A stretch of 64,000 bases of DNA from Bilabrum cf. latius (GCA_965178125.1 OZ237736.1:1054001-1118000), one strand, 5' to 3'; shown: positions 34,744-48,366, counted from the first letter of the stretch. Numbers and translations are program-made. Notes: a model not told the origin generated them from the sequence alone.

Positions 34744-37257
34744 ATGAAGCATACTTTTGTCCTAGCATGTAGTGTTTTAGCGGTACCGGTATTTGTTTCC
34801 GGTGATACCGTTGCACAGAGCAATGATGTGGCCGGGGGCATGACGCTTCGTGGGAGTCCCCGCCCGTACACATCAAATTCTTCGCTGTAGATCTTTACCG
34901 ATGCGCTTGCATCTTTCTATCTGTAGCAAGGCGATTGCACGCAAACGGCCGGCTGCCTTCCATTGGCTTCAAGTATGTGCGGAGAGGCCAAAGGTTGGCA
35001 GGAGAAGCTGTTGCCGAACGGATCCTGGGCTGATGTCCAGTACAACTCCACAGAGAGGACCGATTGGCAGGCCGTTGTACATCTGCAAAGAGTTGCCATC
35101 ATGTCGAGGTCCTACGCGTCGAGCATGTGCGGAAAACCCAAGTCGGATCAATCGTTGCTGGAAGCATCGCTCAAGGCGATCAGCTTCTGGTTGGACACAG
35201 ATCCTAAAGCACCGCAGTGGTGGTGGCTGCAGTTCGGTGCCCCTCAGTGGGTAGCAGTTAGCACGGTCGTGCTCCGCGACTAGCTCTCCACGAAGCAGCT
35301 GAACCAGACCGTGGAGGTGCTCGGTCGCGCCAAGGGCCACTTCACGGGACAGAACCTGCTCTGGTCCCTGCAGCTGCTGCTCACCCAGGCGGTCCTGTCC
35401 AAGGACAGTGATACCGTCGCCGATCAATTCAAGCAGATGTGGGGAGCGGTGACCGTTCAGTCGAACGGTGGCGACGGCATCCAGCCCGACTGGAGCGAGT
35501 ACTAGCACGGCCACGTGCTGCAGAGCGGCGCGTACGGCGGCGATTTCGCCCTCAACATCATCACTTATCTCTCGATGGTCGTGGGCACGGATTACATGCC
35601 TGATTCCGACGTCTTGAACATCGTCAACTCGTACGCGCTCGAGGGCCAGAGGCCGATGGTGTTCACCTCGGCCTCTTTGCCTGGGCTCGAAGCAGGCTCC
35701 ACGTCTGGCGGATTCTTCCCAATGACTGTGTACGACCTACTGGTCAAGGGACGAGAGATCACGCGCAACCCCAACGGGACCATGCTCTATCCCGCGTCCG
35801 TGATCCAGCAGTCCGCGGCGCTCATCGCTGCAGCTGATCCGCCGCTGCCGCGGTCATAGGAGTGGAAGGCATTCGCGGACCAGCTGGCCGGCGCAGGCGG
35901 CGCCAGCAATGCAGAAGGGACCCGGCATTTTCCCTACGGCGACTACACGAGCCACTACAGCACCTCTTCCTCATCTTCGAGCCCCCACCGGTGGATGCAG
36001 GGCATTAAGGTTTGGAGCGACAGGACCGAGTCATCTGAATGCGTGAACGAGGAGGGTCAGCTCTCCTGGCACATGTCTAGTGGAATCACCACCACGTACA
36101 TCACGGGGGCAGAGTACCTTGGAGTGTTCCCTGTGTGGAACTGGACGGCCCTCCCCGGCCTCACAGCGGTGCAGGGAGTGCAGGAGGCGCCCTGCAAGGT
36201 CAAGCAGCTCGGGCCGAATAAAGCAGCAGGAGGGGCGGCACTCGGTACCCAGGGAGGAGTTACGGCTTTTGATTTCGTGAGTGGCAACTTTGTCTCGCAC
36301 TCCGGCGATTACTCAAAGCTGACTGCTCGCAAGACGTACGTCCACATCCCGAACGTCGGCACCGTGGTCCTGGTGGCCGACCTGACCCAAGCCCCCAGCG
36401 CGTCAGGGTCGAAGCCGTGGGTGAGCACGACGCTGGAGCAGTCGCTCCTGAACGGAGACGTGGTGGTCGGACTGCAGGACGGCTCCACCAAGACGCTGCC
36501 GCCTGGTGAGCGCTGGCTTGGAGGTGCCAGCTGGGTGCATCACGCTGGCATCGCCTACGCTAGCCTGCAGCAGCCGTCTGCAGCAATCCAGGAGGCGCAT
36601 GGTGCACCTCGATCGGGCGGGCCGGTGTTCCCTGGAGATCTCTTCGTGATGAACAGGCCGGTTACGGGGAACTGGTCGAGGATATCCACCACGCAGCCGA
36701 GCACGCCCGTCGTGAAGGACGTGTTCCAGGCCAGCGTGCCCCATGGAAGCGGGCCCAACGGTGCTTCCTTCGCGTACTCGATTCTACCATCGACGCCTTC
36801 TGCGCCTCGCGGAAGAACGGGAGCGTCGTCGCTAGATGGCTTCATCCGAGGCGTCCAGGAGGAGATCGAAATCACTTCCAACAGCGCTCATCTGCAGTCT
36901 GTGCTTGTCAACGGAACGATGTTTGCATCCGTGTGGGAAGACCAGAGCGGCGTACCCGCTGATGCTGGTGTGCAGGGTGCAAGGGCTGGCAACCAGATGG
37001 GGGTTGTGGGAGCCTCGGGGACTCCTTTCACCGCGATCGTCTCGTCGAACGGCGATGGGTCCTACGCCATTGGGGCTGCTGATCCACTGATGGACTCTTC
37101 TGGGCGCCAGATTTCGTTTACCATCAATGCTAACGTGCCTGGTAAAGGGCAAGGAGCAGTCGAGTGCGCAGCTGGCACGACGCCTGGCACGACCAAAGTC
37201 ACGGTGCAGCTGCCTTCTGGACTCGGTGCGGGGGAGACTGCCACTGGCTCATGCTGA
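34744..37257 (+). CDS. Secreted polysaccharide lyase family 8 (chondroitin/hyaluronate/xanthan lyase type)
   Basis: Single exon, 837 aa, five UAG codons, UGA stop. MKHTFVLACSVLAVPVFVSG is a signal peptide. The alpha/alpha-toroid domain shows NGSWADVQYNS, PQWWWLQFGAPQ (family WW-x-x-x-IG-x-P block), HFTGQNLLW, in which Asn matches the catalytic Asn of PL8, and EY-UAG-HGHVLQSGAYG, in which His and the Tyr nine residues later match the catalytic His/Tyr pair. UAG here replaces the conserved Gln before that His. The C-terminal half is the beta-sandwich part (VPNVGTVVLVADLT, GASWVHHAGIAYA). PL8 enzymes cleave uronic-acid polysaccharides by beta-elimination, releasing unsaturated sugars. It precedes the receptor-like and sulfatase genes on the same strand. 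Confidence 0.88.
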
Positions 37258-37482
37258 TTTGAGAAGTTAGTGCATACGTGCAAAATGACTATCTGATCGC
37301 TATCGCAAGTAAACGACGCATCGCCGCAACTTTGCATTGGAGAACGTTCCGGGCAGCGGTTCGCTCGGTCAAACGACTCTGTGCACTACAGCCGAGCCAC
37401 AATTGAACCTGAATTGGGTTTCCGAGGAAGGTTGAGCTAGCACACAGGTGATACAAAAGAAAGCCAGTAAAAGAGTTCTGCG

Positions 37483-40400
37483 ATGAAAGGAGAACTTGCT
37501 GCGGTGCTTGCACCAGCAATGGCAGTTCTGGCCGTCCTCGCAAGCCGCGGAACACGAGCAGACCTCATGAACGATGCTCTCCAGCACGAGAGGCCTATTC
37601 CCGAAATCCATCCGCATGGTAAGAGGTATCTTCATTCAATGGAGCAAGTGGATGCGCTTGGTGGAGTGATAAAGTTCAACTACGACGTCACGGTGCAGCA
37701 TCACGTCGAGACGCTCGATGAATGGCCGGGCCTCGATTCGGTCGAGTGTCGCGCGGACGGAGAGCTTGTTATGCGCGGCAGCAGCGCGCATCATATTGCC
37801 CAACGTCTGTTTGAGGGATCGATTGTCGTCGGTTCTCATAAGTGGGGCTGCATTTCGGAGAAGAGGGGCGCTCCGGCGCCATTCTACCTCAAGGTCCTCG
37901 GTTCCCCCGTCTCGACCGACAACAAGACAACGGTGCAGACCAAGCCAACAACTTTCGACGCGTGCTTTACGAACATGAAAACTCACATGTCAAGGATGCC
38001 GGGACAATTTGAGCGTGAGTACTTTCCTAGCGCTGCCCACTGTTCTCGATTGGTCGCCAGGGGTCGCCACCAACTGTGATTGCCTCTCGGCCCAACTTCC
38101 CGCATTTCGCAGAAGAGATCTTTTCGGCAGTCTCTGACTTGCAGCGCAGCACATACCTCAACGATACTGATGGCCAAGTCGATGCAGCCCGAAGGCTGCA
38201 GAAGCTCGGGCGACGCGGACGGCGGCTTTGGGGGTTTATTTCGAACATCGTAGAAGCTGTGGTGGATGTTGTGGAGACTGTAGTCGAAGTTGTCAAGACT
38301 GCAGCAGAGGAAATTGCAGACGGCTTTGATTTTGAATGGGGAGCGGAGTACTTCCAGGAGTACGCGCTCGTAAAGTGGAACTTTGATTCGTTCAACAGGC
38401 GTCCCGAGCGCTCCTCCATTCCGCTCGTCGAAGGAATTGTCGTTTGCCAAGACTGCTACGCCTACATCGGGGCCAATCTTAAGTTTGACATGAACATGAA
38501 CTGGTGGAAGCTGCAAAACATCGAGCGTGAGAGCTGTGCCCAGCCGTTTGCCCAGCATCCCATCGTATCGGAAGGCTCGCTCGGTTTTGCGACCAAGATG
38601 CCCATCAACACGGTCGCACTCCCAAACTACACTTTCTCGCAGTATCCGCGTTCGCCGGCATCCTTCTTGGCATTGATATTGCCCTCGAAACCACGGATGG
38701 CATCATCGACGGCATCAACTCTCAGCCCGTCATGCCCCGCAAGAACTTCAAGCAGCTCAGGTACTGGCTCGGGAAGATTCCCCTGGACATCGACATCGAC
38801 GGGCAGGTGGACATGGTCACCACGGTCAAGGGGGACAAGGACACCAAGGTGGTCGGCCCTGGCTTCTGGGTGGACCAGTCCATCACCGTGGGCGTGGCCT
38901 TCGACGTGGAGTCGGGCTGGCGCCTGATCAAGGAGAGGTCGGCCGTGATGAAGACTCGCAAGCCGTACATCGACCTCCGCCGAAATCTCGCCATCCGCGT
39001 CGCACTGGAGAACAAGGCTATCTTCTCCATCTACGGTTCCTGGGACTTCGTCATCGGGGTGTACCCCTACATCCAAGTCGAGCTCACCCCCTCCCGGTGC
39101 ACCGGGTGGAGGCGGGTCAGGATCGACACGTACCTCGGAGTGGACGGACAGCTCCGCATCGAGGCCCCGGTGGTCACACTAGAGATCCCCCGCAAGTGCC
39201 TGGGCGGGCTGTGCCTCGGTCCGTACGAGCATGACCTGGAGCTGAACGTGGGTGACCTATTCCCTGTGGTGTTCGACTTCACCATCGTCCCCAAGAAGAA
39301 GATCTTCGGGCCCGGCATCAGCGGGTGCAGGACCAGGAGGTACCGCGAGGGCACCCGCCCCGGCTGGGGATCGAGCTCTTCGGCCAAGGGCCTCAGGCGG
39401 CTGTCTGGCTTCGACTACGCTGACGAGTGGGACGCCTACGATGAGCGCAAGAACGACTATGACCTGCTGGATGCGTTTGACGAGGATGCCCCTGCGCGCG
39501 TGCGCGTCTTGCAGGAGCAGGAAGAGGATGACGATTCGCAGGCCACCACGGCGGAGGTGTGCGGCACTCGCGGGTGTGCTCTTCATACCAGCGACTGGTC
39601 CGCGTGCAGCGTGGACTGCGGTGTCGGCGTGCAGACCCGCGAGATCACGTGCCAGACCAACAACGGAGACGGTGTCGTGGTCGACGACAGGCACTGCGAG
39701 TTAGACTCGAGCGGCAACCCAGTGGCACGCCCACCTGCAGAGCAGGACTGCTCCAGCACCTGCCTGAACTTGGACTCGAACGGCAACACCCCATTCGCCC
39801 ACGTCTTCGACAGGGCAGAGAGACGCAGAATGCGCCACGTGATCTTCCCCGGGCCCGGACACGGCGTGCGGCTCAACTCGACCAACCGGTACCGCGGCTG
39901 CCTGCTGATGCAAGAGGGCGACAACGCCGTGGATGCCAGGCTATTCAAGACTGAGGGCAACGCGCAGATGTCCCTGGAGATCTACGGCATGGGCGAGGAC
40001 AAGGCTGATCCATCTGGCATGCGGAACTCGTTCGCCATCACCAGGTCGTTCGACTCTGAGATCAGCGCGATCGTCACCGAGGCAAACGACAGGCTCACAC
40101 CATCCAGCCGCGTGTACGTGTTTGCTCGCCACATCGACCCTAACGGAGAGGTGGAGTTCAAGGTACAGGCTACATCGTACACGCAGCTGCAGCCCGGCAT
40201 GGCAGTGCAGGTTGTCACGGTGCCGCAGCAGGACCAGATCGGGACTGCACCGGAAGCTTGGCCACCGGGGATTGCCGAGGTGAATCTCCCCTTTAGTATC
40301 GGGCTGTGCGCCGACATCGATTTCACCAAGCCGTGGCTGTACGACGGAACTCTCGAAGCGATGGGCTTTGACTCGAGCACGCTGGACACCAGTGCCGAGA

Positions 40401-43400
40401 CTGCAGTGGCCTATTCCACCGGCAGCACGACCTCTGTAAACCTCACCCTGGCCGAGGTGAACTACAACCAGAGGAAGGCAACGGAGTCTGCTGGCCAGAA
40501 CGAGACTTAGACTCGCAACTTCATGCTCTACTCGAGCCAGGACACGACCGGGATCCTCTTCCTGGCAGCTACCGCCGAGGCAGCCTATGGCGAGCTTGAG
40601 TTCGACGACGCTCCCATCGTTGAGGTGGAGGCGCCTCCTCGCTGGGATGACGGATCCGTGGCACCGCTTGAGCTGCCCTACGACTTCCAGTGCCATTGGA
40701 AGGAAACGGATGGGTGGCCCTCGGAGGAGAATCCCGGTAAGTGGTCTGCCGTGCAGTCACCCGCCGATGCGCCAGGAGTGCTGAGCCTCATCATCACGGG
40801 TGATGAATACTAGCCCGGATCGTACGCGTGCTCGTCGGTGGTGTCCTAGATGGGCTTTGGCCTGGGCGTGATCGGCATGGAGATCAGCGACCTGAACCCC
40901 GGAGAGACGGCCAAGCACAACGTGCCTGCATTGGGTTACAGGCTGTTCCGGGCGACTGTGTCCTCCACTGCCTCTGCGGCTCGCATTTCTCTCCGATCTA
41001 CCCAGGGCGACGCCAACCTGTACGTGCACCACCGGATGTTCCGCACCTTCCCCCGCAACGACTGGATGTGGAGGAGCAAGGAGCGAGCCGGGGTCGTGGA
41101 CGAAGTGATCGTCTCCAGCCTGGACACGTACTACAGCGAGGAGCTCTGGATCGCCGTGTACGCGCAAACAAGCGCCGAATTCGAGATCTCTCTGCAAGCG
41201 TATGAGAGATTGGAGCAGGGAGACACGGTCCGCAGGAGCCTCGAGTCCCAGGGATACAACTACTTTGTCGGCACCGCCCCCGAGAGCGGCGGCAGCGGCG
41301 CAGAGCGATCGTTCAATCTTCGCGTGCACGCACCGGAGGACGCACCCACTACGATGGGCATGTACGCAGGATCCCACGACTCTTTCTTTCCCGTGGTGGG
41401 CCAGGGCTTCTCAGGGATCTCTGTCGAAGGGATCGGCCAGGGTCAGGTGGCAGCAGCGGAGCGCCCGTACCTGCCCGGCTCTGAGATCGCGCAGCAGATG
41501 ATCATCGCAACGAGATCGGACTTCCACGATTCTGTCAAGCCAGGTGACACGGGGAACCAGCAGGGTACCAGCATCGCCGATGTGAGTACGCAGGACAGTC
41601 GAAGGAGGCTGGCAGCAGAAGCGCATACCAACCTCACCCTGTCCTCGTCTGCGGCCAGGCGGCGCGCCATGGCCCTATCGGATGCGTTTGATGATCTTGC
41701 CCGCCCCAGTTTCGTGGAAGAGGAGGAGATGCTCTTCAGGCGCAGCACTCAGGGCGGTGGCCTGCAGGTGACCTACCCAGACATCGAGTGGGCGCCGCTG
41801 CTGGGTGAGGCACCCGTCCCAGGGCAAGTGGACGCGGGGGCTGGCAGGCGTCTGGCATCTTAGCAGCCCGCGACAGAGGGTGCCACCAGGAAGCGCGGCG
41901 CATTCCTGACCTAGGAGTAGTACAATCAGAGGGAGATCGCCAGGGCGCTGGCTGCCAAGCGCACCGTGGAGGCTATCGTGCAATCCACCAAGATTCCAGA
42001 AGCTGTGCACAGCGGGCGAGAGCTGATGCCCACGGACCACGGCATCAGGGTCGAAGACGGTGCGGCCGACAGGTGGGTCAGTTTGCGGTCCGAGACGCCG
42101 CACGGTCTCACCCAACGCCATGAGTCCGCTGGAGCGCTGCGGCGCCTCAATGCGAACGCTGCTCCCAGTGGTCCCAGTGCTGCGGACTCGTGGAAGTTTC
42201 AGGTGCCATTCGATCGGTTCCAGGGCGGCTTCTGGCAGCGAGTCGTCAACTGCAGCGTGACGGTGGGCGACGTTGTCTCAAGGCAGTGCGCTCTGGTGCA
42301 AGCAGACGATCGCGACACGACCCACTTGAGGCTGATGCTGCCCGCCCGGTCCGACATGCTTGTGAGCGTTGCCACAGTCACGAGAGCCGGCCAGGCTTCT
42401 GACGCCGCGTACACGTTGCGCGTTCGAGCCAACGAGCCCCCAGCTGCAGGCATGGCCGACCTTGTGGCTACCACGGCCACGCAGACGTTCACCGTGCCCA
42501 ATTGCGCGTACGAGGAGGAGGAACTCTACATCGCGGTGGAAGGGCAGAACTCGGGCAGGGACGTGCAGTTCCAGGTGCTGCTTGCAGGCACGCTGTCCGT
42601 GAACGGTGTTTGCGAGAGCTTCGAGTGGGCCTCCACTGCCTGGCGGGCGTGTGACGTCGAGTGCGGTGAGGGCACAAGGCGAAGGGCTGTGTGGTGCCAG
42701 ACTACCGGAGGCACCGTGGTGGATTCGTCGCTGTGCAGCCAGGCCCTCAAGCCCGCCGAGGCAGAGGCATGCGACGTGGGCGAGTGCGCCTGGTCCAACT
42801 CGGGCTGGGGCGCCTGCTCGGAGCCGTGCGGTGGCGGACAGCAGAGCCGCCTGCTCGAGTGCCGAAACAGGAACGGAGAAGGCCGGCTGGTTCTGGATGC
42901 TCACTGCGCAGACCCGCCCCTCGGGTCTCGTGTGTGCAACACGCAGGAGTGCCCTGCCAGGTTCTGGTACGCTGGAGAATGGCAGGCGTGCACGCAGCGC
43001 TGCGGCGGTGGCCTCCGGACACGCGAGGTTCTATGCGCGCAGCGCGGCCCGTGCACGTTCGAGACAACCGACGGGCGCACGGAATTGTGCGCCGAGCAGC
43101 GCAGTGCTAACTGGCACGTGGTGGACGAGGGCCTGTGCGACAGGAACGAGAAGCCAGCTGTGGAGGAGGCTTGCGGCACGGACAACTGCAGGGCACTCGA
43201 GTACGATCTCAGCTACTTCGATTCGGTGGCCCTTGTGAGTGGCACGTCGGAGCAGGTCGCGCTGGCGGCCGGACAGAACGCATTCTTTACGTTTGAGAAG
43301 CCCAACGCCGCCACCAGGGGTGTGTGCGTTCGGGCGCAGAGCTTCGAGCCAGAGGGCAGGAAGTGCTCCATCGAGGCGGAGAGGAGGGTGGGCGCCTGCA

Positions 43401-46165
43401 ACAGCGTGCTGCTGGGCTGCCTGCATACCGCCAAGGAGACTTTCCCAGGCGCCACCACAGGCGCCAGGCCCTAGTTCGCCGACCTCAAGGATGCGGTCAC
43501 TGAGTGCCACGGCAAGCACCTTCAGTGCGTGTCTATGGACGTGTGCAATGATCGGGTAGAGGCCACCGTGGAAGCAGCCAAGGAGAGCTGCATCACCACG
43601 TTCCAGGCACTTGGTCTGCTCAATACCACATCCACTTGGACGGAGGCAGAGAGCCTCTGCACCGTCCCAGCGACCGCAAGTAACCAGGACGAAGTCGCCC
43701 CACGCGAGCTCCTGCTGCATGTAGCAAAGGCAGGGAGTTCCCCCGATGACCCTGTGCTTCGATTTGAGCCTCCTATTGGACCGACCACCTCTGACTGGGC
43801 CTCGCACAGCCCCGACAAGACTGGGGAACAGCGCATGGTGATCTGGGAGACGGACGGCTACGACCGTGACGCCGATCGCATCCTGGTGGGCCTTGCTGCG
43901 CCCAAGGGGCCCCTGAGGGCGACCATACGAGTCGAGGCATTGTCGTCATTCCCCGCCCAGGCTTCTGGCTCCCTGCTCGGTGGAGCTTCCGGGACCATCA
44001 CTGCGGAGATGATCCGGCGCGGCGGCCTGCAGCTAGAGCTGACATTGTCATGCGACCTGTTCGTGGACCCAGCCGAGCTGGCGGCCAAGCAGAGGGCCGA
44101 AGCCGGACTGAACGCAACCATCGTAACGGAGGCTGAGATCGAGGCGAGGCGAGACAACGGCACGCTGACGATCGCTGATGTGGACGCGCTCAAGAATCAG
44201 AGGACGATGACACCCAACATGCTGCTGCTGGGCATCAACGCACGGGAGTCGTCGGCAGCTGGGTGGAACTCACTGGCCCAGCCCGGCATGCTGTACGACA
44301 CGCAATCAGCGGACGACCTTGTGCGCTTCTCCTTCGGCATGACACGCGCCACGGTGACCCTGCCTCCCGTGCCCGACTACAACCCCAACGGAGACGAGCG
44401 GCTTCAGATTGACATCCCTGCCCTGATGCTGCGGTCTGGCGTGAAGACCAGCGTACCAGGAGCCGTGGTGACTGTACTTTCAGACATGGCCGACTGTCAG
44501 GTGGGCCCGTGGGGACCTTGGTCTGCATGCGATTCGATCTGCTCGGATGGCGTGCAGCGCCGGCAGCGGCAGGTGCTGCGAGCACCCCGCGGCGAGGGGT
44601 CCGCGTGCCCCGTGACTATGCAGACGCGCGACTGCAACACGTGCGACCAGTGCTCTACACGCTCTTGCCTGAACGGCGGGCTCTGCGTGCAGGGCCAGTG
44701 CCAATGCAAGCCCGGCTACTTCGGCGAGGGCTGCGAGGCACCTCCTCGCGATCCCGACGCGGTGTACTACTACACCGTGGGCGAGTGGGGCTCGTGCACG
44801 GCGCAGTGTGACGGGGGCAGGCAGGTGCGCGAGGTGGGCTGCGCCCGTCTCAGCGGTGCTTCGGCCCAGGGAACAAGCCGGGCCGATGCCAGTGTGGTTC
44901 CTTTGGACATGTGCATCCAGCAGGGTGCAATCGCCGGAACCATGCCAGCAGAGGAGAGGGCCTGCAACATGTTCGCGTGCGAGGACGAGGCGCGCGTGGA
45001 CGGAAGCACCGTGCTGCAGCTGCCCGCTGGCTCTCTCAGCCTGAGCCTGGGTGACGCCAATTCCGCTGACGCTTTGATCGAGGACCTGCAGTCGGACCTG
45101 AGCCGGGCCCTCTTTGTGTCCCTGCGCCGCGTGCGGATCGACACGATCGAGCTGGAGGGCGAGGCTGCGGATGGCAGCGAGTCGGCTCGGCTGAACTTTA
45201 CGCTGCTACCCATTTCCGGAGCCACCTTCGGGGTCACCTCTGGGGCGAGCAGCGAGGCGGGCGCTCGCCTCGATACGGTCACCGCCGAGCTACAGCGGCA
45301 AGTGGAGGACCCTGCGAGCGTCCTTCGCACGCGAGGCACTTACCTTCGCCGCATGGATCCCGCCACTGTTTCGCTCGAGGCGAGATAGGGTGCAACTGGC
45401 ACGATCGTTCCGCTGCAGCAGCAGGACCCACCAGCCGTGCAGGCGTCGGCGTCCCCGAGCCCTTCCTCGAGCCAATCCACCGGGGGGGGCAGCGGTGGTG
45501 GTACCAGCAGCGGTGGAGGGAGTAGCACTGGGCAGACCGGCTCAGCGGGTGCAGGAAATGGGCAGACTCCTCAGCCCAGCGCGCCCGCCACGGTGGTGGA
45601 CCAGGACCCGGTCTCCACGGTAGACAACGGCACGCAGTCGGGTCAGCTGAACGGCAACAACAACAGCGGCAGCAACGGGGACGGGGACGATGACCGTTTT
45701 TCTGCAGCCATCCTGGGAGGCCTCTCCGCTGCCATCGTGGTCTTGGCCCTGGCTGTGGCAGGCATGGCAGCCTACATCTACATGCGGAGGCCGGCGCCAC
45801 CAGCATAGCTGGCCAGTGCCAGTGCGGCAGACGACTCGGATGCCCACGCACCGGAGGACCACCCCCACTCTGGCAGCCCTCAATTCATCGCCAGCGGCTC
45901 CGCGGCGCGGTACGGCGCAGACAGAAGCAGCGGTGGCAGCGCTTAGAACTCCATGTACCGCGGGTCCGGCGCAGCGGCGATCGCGGCACACGGCAGCAGC
46001 AGCGGCCAAGCCCAGGCTGCTGACAATGCAAGCAGTGCTTCTCCTGATGCGCAGCAGCAACGGGAGCCGAGAACCAGCACCGGGAGCAACAGTGCCAGGG
46101 TGCAGCCGTCGAGAGACTAGGCTCCGGCAGGGGAGGAGGACCTCGTCGTGTCAGAGATCGCTTGA
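37483..46165 (+). CDS. Giant type I membrane protein with TSP1 and EGF repeats
   Basis: Three exons: 37483..38014, 38113..38526, 38643..46165 (2822 aa); donors GTGAGT and GTGAGA. The N-terminal signal peptide is MKGELAAVLAPAMAVLAVLA. Six thrombospondin type 1-like modules lie near residues 630, 1642, 1697, 1756, 2268 and 2361 (for example DWSACSVDCGVGVQTREITC and GWGACSEPCGGGQQSR), with one EGF-like module near 2318 (CLNGGLCVQGQCQCKPGYFGEGC pattern). A Ser/Gly/Thr-rich stalk leads to one transmembrane helix at about 2670-2697 (ILGGLSAAIVVLALAVAGMAA) and a tail of some 125 residues. Eleven UAG codons, including T-UAG-E-UAG-Y; the stop is UGA. TSP1/EGF proteins bind glycans or matrix; this may be an adhesion or glycan receptor. 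Confidence 0.82.
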
Positions 46166-46405
46166 TCCCAGGATGGGGAGTGTGTGAATACGTGATTGTT
46201 TCTCGCCGAATCTCCTAGCCAATTCATCCAGAAATAGGCAACCACCTCGGTGGTGGAGACACCCACCTCGCCGATCCCGAATAGTCCCATCACTGGCAGA
46301 TTCTTCCGGTCTCGGGGAAATGCGACGAGTTGCATTTGCTTGTGCTTGCAGAGCCGGACACTCGGCTAACAAAGTCACTTTTCACTGCATTCACTTCTGA
46401 AGGCA

Positions 46406-48244
46406 ATGGCTATGTAGTGTGGGGTATGGCTAGTTGCGGCCAGTGCCTACCTAGTCTCCGCTTCAAATGACGCGCAGCGACCTAACTTCGTCGTGGTTCT
46501 CCAAGATGATGTGGGGTACACAGATTGGGGCTGTTTTGGTGGTGTGTACGCCGAAACTCCTGTTTTGGACAAGCTAGCGGCCGAAGGGTTGCGCATGACT
46601 GATTTTTATGCTGCCATGCCTCTATGCTCCCCGACTCGCGCCGCCCTGCTCACTGGAAGACTGCCGATACGGAATGGGTTTTATCAAGATGCTATTTTTG
46701 GTAGGAATGCTGTTGCATCGGAATTCGTAGACGGAGGCCTGCCTCTCAATGAAACCACAGTCGCTGAACTCCTCCGGCGATCTTCGTATAGGACGGGCAC
46801 GTTTGGCAAGCAGCACTATGGATTCCAGCCCTAGTACTGGCCTGATAAGCGCGGCTTCACAGAGTCATTTGGAAGCCCGGGCTGCCATTTCGTGCGACCG
46901 GATCTACCCAAGACCCCTGGGATCCCCATCATTGCGAATGGATCCATGGTGGGCAGAACCTACGAGGGCAAGTTCGCGATCAACCGAACGTCAGGGGAGA
47001 GCAACATCACCGTCTAGTACACCGATGCCGCTTTAGATTTCATCGAGAGGGCAGCCAACGCGAAAGACCCGTTCTTCTTATACCTGACGCTGGACAGCAC
47101 GCATGCCCCTGCCTACGCCTCGAAGCAGTTCCTGGGGAATTCGCCTCGGGGGGTCTTCGGTGACGCTATGACGGAAAACGACTACTCGCTCGGTCGAGTG
47201 GTCGACTTGCTCGACAGTCTCGGCATCCGTAACAACACCATGATGTGAGTGGTGCAGGCACCCCTAGCTTCACGGCACCATGCCGCACGCCTCTTCCTTC
47301 TGCCCCCAACCGTGGAGCATTACCTCTAGTTCGCGACCCAACACTAGACTGCGACTCCTTCTTTGCAGTTGGGTAACCTCTGATAATGGTCCAGCGACAT
47401 GGCTGGCCCCTGAAGTGAGTGCGCAGCGGTGCAGCTCGCATCCCTGTCCTTCCATAGACCCTCAGCTGGCTTGAATGGCATGCACAGGCTCCTCGTCGAC
47501 ATGAGTGAGACCTCCTGTCGCTCTTTATCTCACAAGCATGGCTCGCAGTACGGCACCAAGGGCCCTCTGTTGTGCGGCAAGCAGGCTACCACAGAAGGCG
47601 GGATGCGCGTGCCGGCACTGGTGAACTGGCCCGGGCGAGTGCCACGGGGTCGCGTGACCCACGGGATGGGCGCGGTGATGGACATCTTCAGCACGGTGCT
47701 TGAGCTTGCAGGGGTGCAGCCGCCCTCGGACCGCCCCTACGACGGCGTCTCCTTGTGGCCTCTGCTGAGCGGGTAGACGACTCAGTCACCGAGGACCACG
47801 ATGTTCTACTACCGCGGCAACGGCCTGTTCGCCGTGCGTTTGTAGAACTACAAGGCGCATTTCTGGACATGGTCCAACACGAACCAGAGCACGGGCCCCG
47901 ACCATTGGCCGGGTGACAACTGGGATATCTGCAGGGGGGACGACTCGCCGTGGGTCGCCACACCGCAAATGACCAACCGGACCGAGATGCCCGTGATCAT
48001 TAACCTGACCCAGGACGTGGGTGAGAGGGAGCCGCTCCCATTCGGGTCTGACGAGTACAACTCGGTCCTTCCTGACCTTGTCAGGTTGAGAGAACAATTT
48101 CTGGCCCACCTCGCGCCCGGTAAGGCCCAGCTCACGTATTGCGATCCCGCGGTGGGACCCTGGTCACCGCCTGGGTGCAAAGAGGTCGACAGCTGCTACC
48201 CGACCCCACCAAACAACCGGACGACCTGCGTCTTTCATCATTGA
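46406..48244 (+). CDS. Secreted sulfatase (arylsulfatase A-like, family S1)
   Basis: Three exons: 46406..47244, 47369..47414, 47549..48244 (526 aa); donors GTGAGT twice. The signal peptide contains UAG as its third codon. PNFVVVLQDDVGYTDWGCFGG supplies the metal-binding aspartates; LCSPTRAALLTGR contains the C-x-P-x-R site whose Cys becomes formylglycine; GKQHYG, VTSDNGP, EGGMRVPALVNWPGR and NYKAHFWTW complete the arylsulfatase order. The middle exon is only 46 nt and carries WVTSDNGPATWLAPE. Five UAG codons, UGA stop. Sulfatases remove sulfate esters from sugars or aryl compounds; beside a PL8 lyase a sulfated-polysaccharide substrate is likely (inference). It needs a formylglycine-generating enzyme, not seen here. 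Confidence 0.9.
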
Positions 48245-48366
48245 CGAGTGTCGCGAGGGTCTCGACTGTCCAAGGCTTACCGACCCATTGCTGGCTCGGA
48301 CGGCCTGGTACGATTGCCGGGGGGTGGGCTTGTACAACACCCGCGATTGATGTAACAAGCCGTCAA

